Shown: positions 59,619-64,000 of the stretch, one piece after another | Layout: each line of letters opens with the position of its first letter | How positions within the stretch are numbered: the stretch's first letter is position 1 | Assembly: GCA_022497155.1 (NCBI GenBank) | Contig: MU385713.1 | Coordinates: forward strand, 1,116,001 to 1,180,000 | Origin: Whalleya microplaca | Taxonomy: Eukaryota > Ascomycota > Sordariomycetes > Xylariales > Xylariaceae | Length of the DNA stretch: 64,000 bases | Reading direction: 5' to 3' | Notes under the pieces: generated by a model | The model's database searches: none | The model's input: the letters and a program-made list of their open reading frames with translations, nothing else | What the model was told of the DNA's origin: nothing | Translations under genes and position numbers: made by a program

Positions 59619-60261
59619 TAGAGGAAAAAGGTAGATATTATTTGGAATTAGATATTAGCTAATTTATAGCCGTGGACGACAATTTTTTCGCTGGAAGGGA
59701 AGATATATAAAGGGACTACTAGATACACATAGTTTACACAAATAGTATCACAGCTAGATGCTATGAACCAGCTAAATAAAACCATCAGCGTAACCATATA
59801 TCTGGAACTATCAATGTCCTCACAATGCGAACTCAAGTCTACAATTCTGGGAAACAATGAGACGACTTGATGACTTGCCAGCCAGCCAGCCAGCCAGCCA
59901 ACCAGCTTACTTGGCACTTGGATGTTCCCGTCAAAGCCCCACACACTAACAAACTGACAGGCAGGGCTGGCAGGACAGGCAAGCTTGTACCTAGGTACTG
60001 CCTGATATGGCCCGTGCATGATCGCTAGTCCACTTTTAGACTAGGTCTAGGTCGCTTAATTTTTTCCTAGCCCACCTCCCACAACTTCACCAATTTTCTC
60101 GTCAATTGGAGATTTTCGTATTCCTCCTCCATCCAACCGACACAACGACACACGACCATCCATTGTTGCAGGCCTCCATTCCTTACCTGGTTTGTACCAT
60201 CTGCTGATAACTCTTTGGTTATTCCAATCGCTGACATTTTATTTCCTGCAATTTAGACAAG
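59619..60261. other. Intergenic and RPL15 promoter
   Basis: A (CCAG)n microsatellite of about 24 bp lies at 59878-59902. The 200 bases before the RPL15 start are pyrimidine rich, as in other fungal ribosomal-protein promoters. No coding frame is supported. Confidence 0.5.
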
Positions 60262-61147
60262 ATGGGTGCCCTCAAGTATGTCGAAGAGCTTCAGAAGAAG
60301 AAGCAGTCTGATGTTCTGCGATTTCTTCTCCGAGTCCGCTGCTGGGAAGTATGTTGAACCTCTACGATCCCTCCAACCTATCGACACGAAAGGCATATAC
60401 ACACGAAAATCTGCAACAATCATAACATTGACGTGGATGATTATGTGGACGTCGTCTTCTCTCCTCGCCTTTTCCCCGGGCGGGGAGAGAACGTGTCTTT
60501 GCTATACACTCGTTGAACATGAGCTGAGAGTGCATTAATATAGCTTCGTCAATTGAACGTCATCCACCGCGCCTCCCGACCTTCCCGTCCCGACAAGGCC
60601 CGCCGCCTCGGTTACAAGGCCAAGCAGGGCTATGTCATCTACCGTGTGCGTGTCCGCCGCGGTGGCCGCAAGCGCCCCGTGCCTAAGGGTGCCACCTACG
60701 GTGAGTTTTCGATATGAACCCGAGTAAACTATATAAACACTTGAATCAAGCAGAGAAGCTAATTATCTTCGAAAAACAGGCAAGCCCACCAACCAGGGTG
60801 TGAACCAGCTCAAGTACCAGCGATCTCTCAAGGCCACCGCCGAGGAGCGTGTCGGCCGCCGCTGCGCCAACTTGCGCGTCCTGAACTCGTACTGGATCAA
60901 CCAGGACTCGACCTACAAGTACTTCGAGGTCATCCTCGTCGACCCCCAGCACAAGGCCATCCGCATCGACCCCCGCATCAACTGGATCGTCAACCCCGTC
61001 CACAAGCACCGCGAGGCCCGCGGCCTCACCGCCACCGGCAAGAAGTCGCGCGGTCTCAACAAGGGCCACCGCTACAACAACACCCACGCCGGCCGCAGAA
61101 AGACCTGGAAGAGACACAACACCCTGTCTCTGTGGCGCTACCGATAA
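60262..61147 (+). CDS. RPL15: 60S ribosomal protein L15 (eL15)
   Basis: Three exons, 60262-60348, 60544-60700 and 60780-61147, give 203 aa, the normal length of eL15. The sequence begins [17 protein letters not shown] and the first join gives '[19 protein letters not shown]', the second '[20 protein letters not shown]'; the C-terminus '[15 protein letters not shown]' is diagnostic. eL15 is a core protein of the large subunit near the tRNA exit side. Exon 3 has very strong codon bias (almost all C- or G-ending), as expected of a highly expressed gene. The first intron (195 bp) is longer than most and holds a stable hairpin (60457-60491). Confidence 0.98.
60457..60491 (+). other. Stable hairpin in RPL15 intron 1
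   Basis: In RNA, 60457-60469 pairs with 60479-60491 over 13 bp with one G-U pair, around a 9-nt loop (UUUUCCCCG). It lies in the middle of the 195-bp intron, about 50 nt before the acceptor. Confidence 0.65.
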
Positions 61148-63934
61148 ACGTTTCCGAGGTAGTGGTAGTGGTAGTGGTCGGGGGACTAGTAGCGACTTGG
61201 TCGTCGTTATGGCATGGTGTGAGGTCTTGCTTCGCGGGGTCAATAGGGCATGCGTCTGGCTCATGAATTCTGCCCGGAGTTACTCTACGTAGTTGAGAAA
61301 GGAACCAAAGTTTTCCTGAGACGAAATTCTTTATGATATGATTTGTGATTTTCCTACATATTGCCAATGTGCTATTGTACCCGTAAGAGAGCCTAACGTG
61401 ACTACTGAAGTGTTTCCTATATCGGACGGATCGCCTATGTCGCTAGATGCGTACACCACACCATCCTGCAAGCATTACACCTCGGTACCGTAGTATGCTA
61501 TCGACCTAGGTAATCCCCGTATTTGCCCCACGACAGGCAGAGGCGGCATGTATTGCAAGAAAAAAGTATCCCACACGATCTCGTATAGATAGGTCACCTC
61601 ATTCATGTCCGTATCATCTCAGGCTAGGCCCCGGCCCACAAGTGCTATAGCAGTATGTCGAGTGTCTTAATCTCGAGCTCGATATCACATCCGATATCTA
61701 CATACCTACGCGCTGATGCTCGTATGTGTTTCCTAGCATCTGACATCACCGTTATCACATCGTTGACCACGGATACATATACTAAATGCATATTTTCGGT
61801 ATAGCCAGTCTGTTGCCCTCCACTGGTATCGAGCCGGGCACTGCTGCTTCATCTTGATCTTGGGGTCGGCGGGCGTGTATACAACCAAGTGGGAAAGGCC
61901 GGTGTTGGCCGATGGCTATATATAGCGGGTCGATCTGATGCGGGTATCACTTGTCTATCTCTCTCCTCTGGACCTGGACCTGGATCTGAAGCGCCTGTAG
62001 AATGGGTTAAATAGATACCTTCCGAATCAATCGAGCGAGCGTGGGGTTGATGGGGGTGATGAGTAGGTTTTAAGTAATGGGAATATGTTAGCGAGGCGGT
62101 TGATATATATATATATATAAGCAAGGAGGTAGAAAGGAAAGAAGGAAGAAGAAAGAAAGAAAGCGATATAGATATAGAAAGGAGGCCTAGATAGTGGTTC
62201 TGGTATTCTACGTAGGTCGAATGAAACCTGTGGAAGTAAGTGTAAGTAACAATATGCGTGTTCGATACCGAGGCAGTACCTATCGAAACTAAGTGAGTGA
62301 TAGATAGACAGTAGAAAACCTTCTCTCGATCCGACTCCTTAGTCTTTAGACCTCGTTCGTCCTCCTGCCACTCGGAGTCTACAATGCCTTAGTTCTGTGG
62401 TAGGTGTGGGTAGGGGAGGATGGATACCTTGCTCCAAGGGGTATGGATTATTATGCATATACCTGGATGTTGAGCAGCACCTCATGACGAGACACAGTCA
62501 GGTTCAGGGGACAAAGGGTTCTTACGAGGGCAACTGGATGTAGCGACCAACAGTACAGCACAAGTACCAAAGAAGCAGGAGAACTCTACAGCAGCAACAG
62601 CAACACCATCATCATCATCACATAGCATGCGAGGGACACCGGGAAGTAATTCATGAGGGCCTTTATTAGGCTATCTGCAAAGTGTAGGCGAAGGAGGTCA
62701 TAATTTTCTCTTGCGAGAAAAAAAACCCGGGGGGCACTTCCATCCATCCATCATCATCATCATCGCGTCCCCCGCCCCCTCCATCATCATCTCGCCGAAT
62801 TTGCCAGATCATCTGTCGTCGGATCCATTATGTAAAGACATCGCAGAAGAAAAAGAAGATTCCTGATATGTCTGGGGGTTATGTAAAGCACACGTGAAGA
62901 TCGTCTAGGCACACGTTAAGTCTCTTCTCCCTCTCCCAAAGAAAAAAAAATGCAACGTTGTTGTGCATGTGCGTGTCCGCCCCGAAGCATAATTTATCTT
63001 TGTGGATGTATGCATGCACCTCTGCCTGTATAGCCCGCTTTCTGCCATCCTCCCATTCCACAACAGTCGTGAGAAGGTGGGCTAGGCTTGATAGCATCTT
63101 GCTCTAGATGAGTCGTGATAGTGTATGCTAAGGCAGGTGTACAGCCATCGAAGATAGATGCACTGGAAGAATCGACTTTAGCCTAACGCAGTACGAGAAA
63201 TGCCGGTTATGCGTCGTGTTGTCCTAGCGCCAGTCACCATCATCATGTCCGTAAAGGCCAGTAACAGCCTCTGGAAAGACAAGTCTGAAGTTGAATGTTG
63301 TGAGGCACTGGATGAGGCAACATGGTTGCAAGAGCACATGGCCTATATATATTAGACTTTGTGCTAAAGCTTCCGTACGCGAGATGTGCCGTTGACGATG
63401 TGATGCAGCAAAGTGGGCTGACGGTGAATATCGTGAGAAATCATCGCAGTCCAACTGAAGCGCAGTCCGAAAAGAAATCCATGAGAAACCGAAGAAACAA
63501 AAGGAAAATCTATGCCGAGGTGTGAGAATCCAAGTACACAGGCACAAGCCGAGGAAGAGTATGTGAAAGTTGAAAGCCGTTGTGGTCAAGCAACGAAGGC
63601 GGCAGTTCAATTTCACAATGAAATCCATGGAGATAGGGGTGTCGTGCATCATCGAGGAGTAATGTACAGCGCAACCCGGGGATCGATGGGTGCTAGTGGT
63701 GTTGCTCGACGATGCAAATGATTCCGTGTGGCATTCGTTGTAGAAGAATGGATAATAATGCTAAGAAATAATATCAAGTTATCATCAACTTCGTGCGAAA
63801 CGTTTCATTCATGCTTTGTGAAAGGCCAGGGGAACCGTATAATTGACGATAGAGGGCCGCCCGAGATGTTTGTCGTCCGAGTTCGTATATCGTACCATTA
63901 CAAGTGTCATGACCGCCGTTAGCAAGGGAAACGT
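61148..63934. other. 2.8 kb without a supported gene
   Basis: The left part should be the RPL15 3' UTR. The right part is the 3' flank of a gene entering from the right edge on the minus strand. Simple repeats occur: TA (62104-62117), GAAA/GGAA (62130-62165), CAT (62604-62616 and 62745-62765). An ATG-started 142-codon minus-strand frame at 63224-63652 is Phe/Cys/Leu rich without recognisable motifs and is not called. Confidence 0.4.
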
Positions 63935-64000
63935 TTAAAAGAAGTCACCTTCGCCTGCTCCGGGATTGACACCAACTCCGGGGTAGTTAGGGTACTGGGT
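63935..64000 (-). CDS. C-terminal end of a gene cut by the window edge
   Basis: Reading the minus strand from the edge, about 21 codons ending QYPNYPGVGVNPGAGEGDFF and a TAA stop (63935-63937) are seen. The Gly/Pro composition and the acidic-aromatic end look like a real protein tail, but the family cannot be told. The rest of the gene lies beyond position 64000. Confidence 0.4.
   Translation of the reverse strand, partial: TQYPNYPGVGVNPGAGEGDFF

Noticed and set aside
60430..60530. C/D snoRNA in RPL15 intron 1
   Set aside because: A box-C-like GGATGATT and a CTGA are present, but box C is imperfect and no terminal stem is seen; only the hairpin is kept.
63224..63652. 142-codon minus-strand frame near the right edge
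   Set aside because: Phe/Cys/Leu-rich low-complexity translation directly in the 3' flank of another gene; no motif.

Overview
The window is nuclear DNA of a filamentous ascomycete (Pezizomycotina, most likely Sordariomycetes). The reasons are short introns, mostly 50-95 bp, with GTRAGT-type donors, CTRAC-like branch sites and YAG acceptors; GC-rich third codon positions; a tRNA-Asp(GTC) with a short intron after the anticodon loop; and many intergenic TACCTACC-type repeats. All exon joins given were worked out by reading through splice sites, and every complete spliced model closes to a whole number of codons.

Left part (1-25 kb, gene dense): RAV1 (V-ATPase assembly), a cyanamide-hydratase-like HD protein, an OPT/YSL-type transporter, a dienelactone hydrolase, an intronless cytosolic HSP70 with a heat-shock element upstream, a twin-Cx9C EMI1-family protein, YME2 (mitochondrial inner membrane), MIF2/CENP-C and RNase H2 subunit A. 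EMI1/YME2 and MIF2/RNH201 are divergent pairs with shared promoters.

Middle (25-41 kb): SEY1 (ER-fusion GTPase), the divergent small-subunit biogenesis pair UTP7/TSR1, the urease nickel chaperone UreG with a His-rich N-terminus and a long G/C-tract intron, an isolated intron-containing tRNA-Asp, and an intronless hypothetical protein.

Right part (41-64 kb, gene poor): a HIT zinc-finger gene with coding-like orphan exons just upstream on the same strand, NFU1 (mitochondrial Fe-S scaffold), a 6.2 kb stretch ending in a long pyrimidine-rich leader, a PSP1-domain protein, a hypothetical helical nuclear-type protein, ribosomal protein L15 (eL15) with an intronic hairpin, and the last codons of a gene entering from the right edge.

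Most genes are housekeeping genes of chromosome, ribosome, mitochondrial and membrane biology. I see no biosynthetic cluster, intact transposon, CRISPR array or obvious new multi-gene system. The most open items are the start-less exons at 45.1-45.5 kb, a cysteine-rich open frame at 37.4-37.6 kb, the structured RPL15 intron, the UreG intron and the two hypothetical genes.
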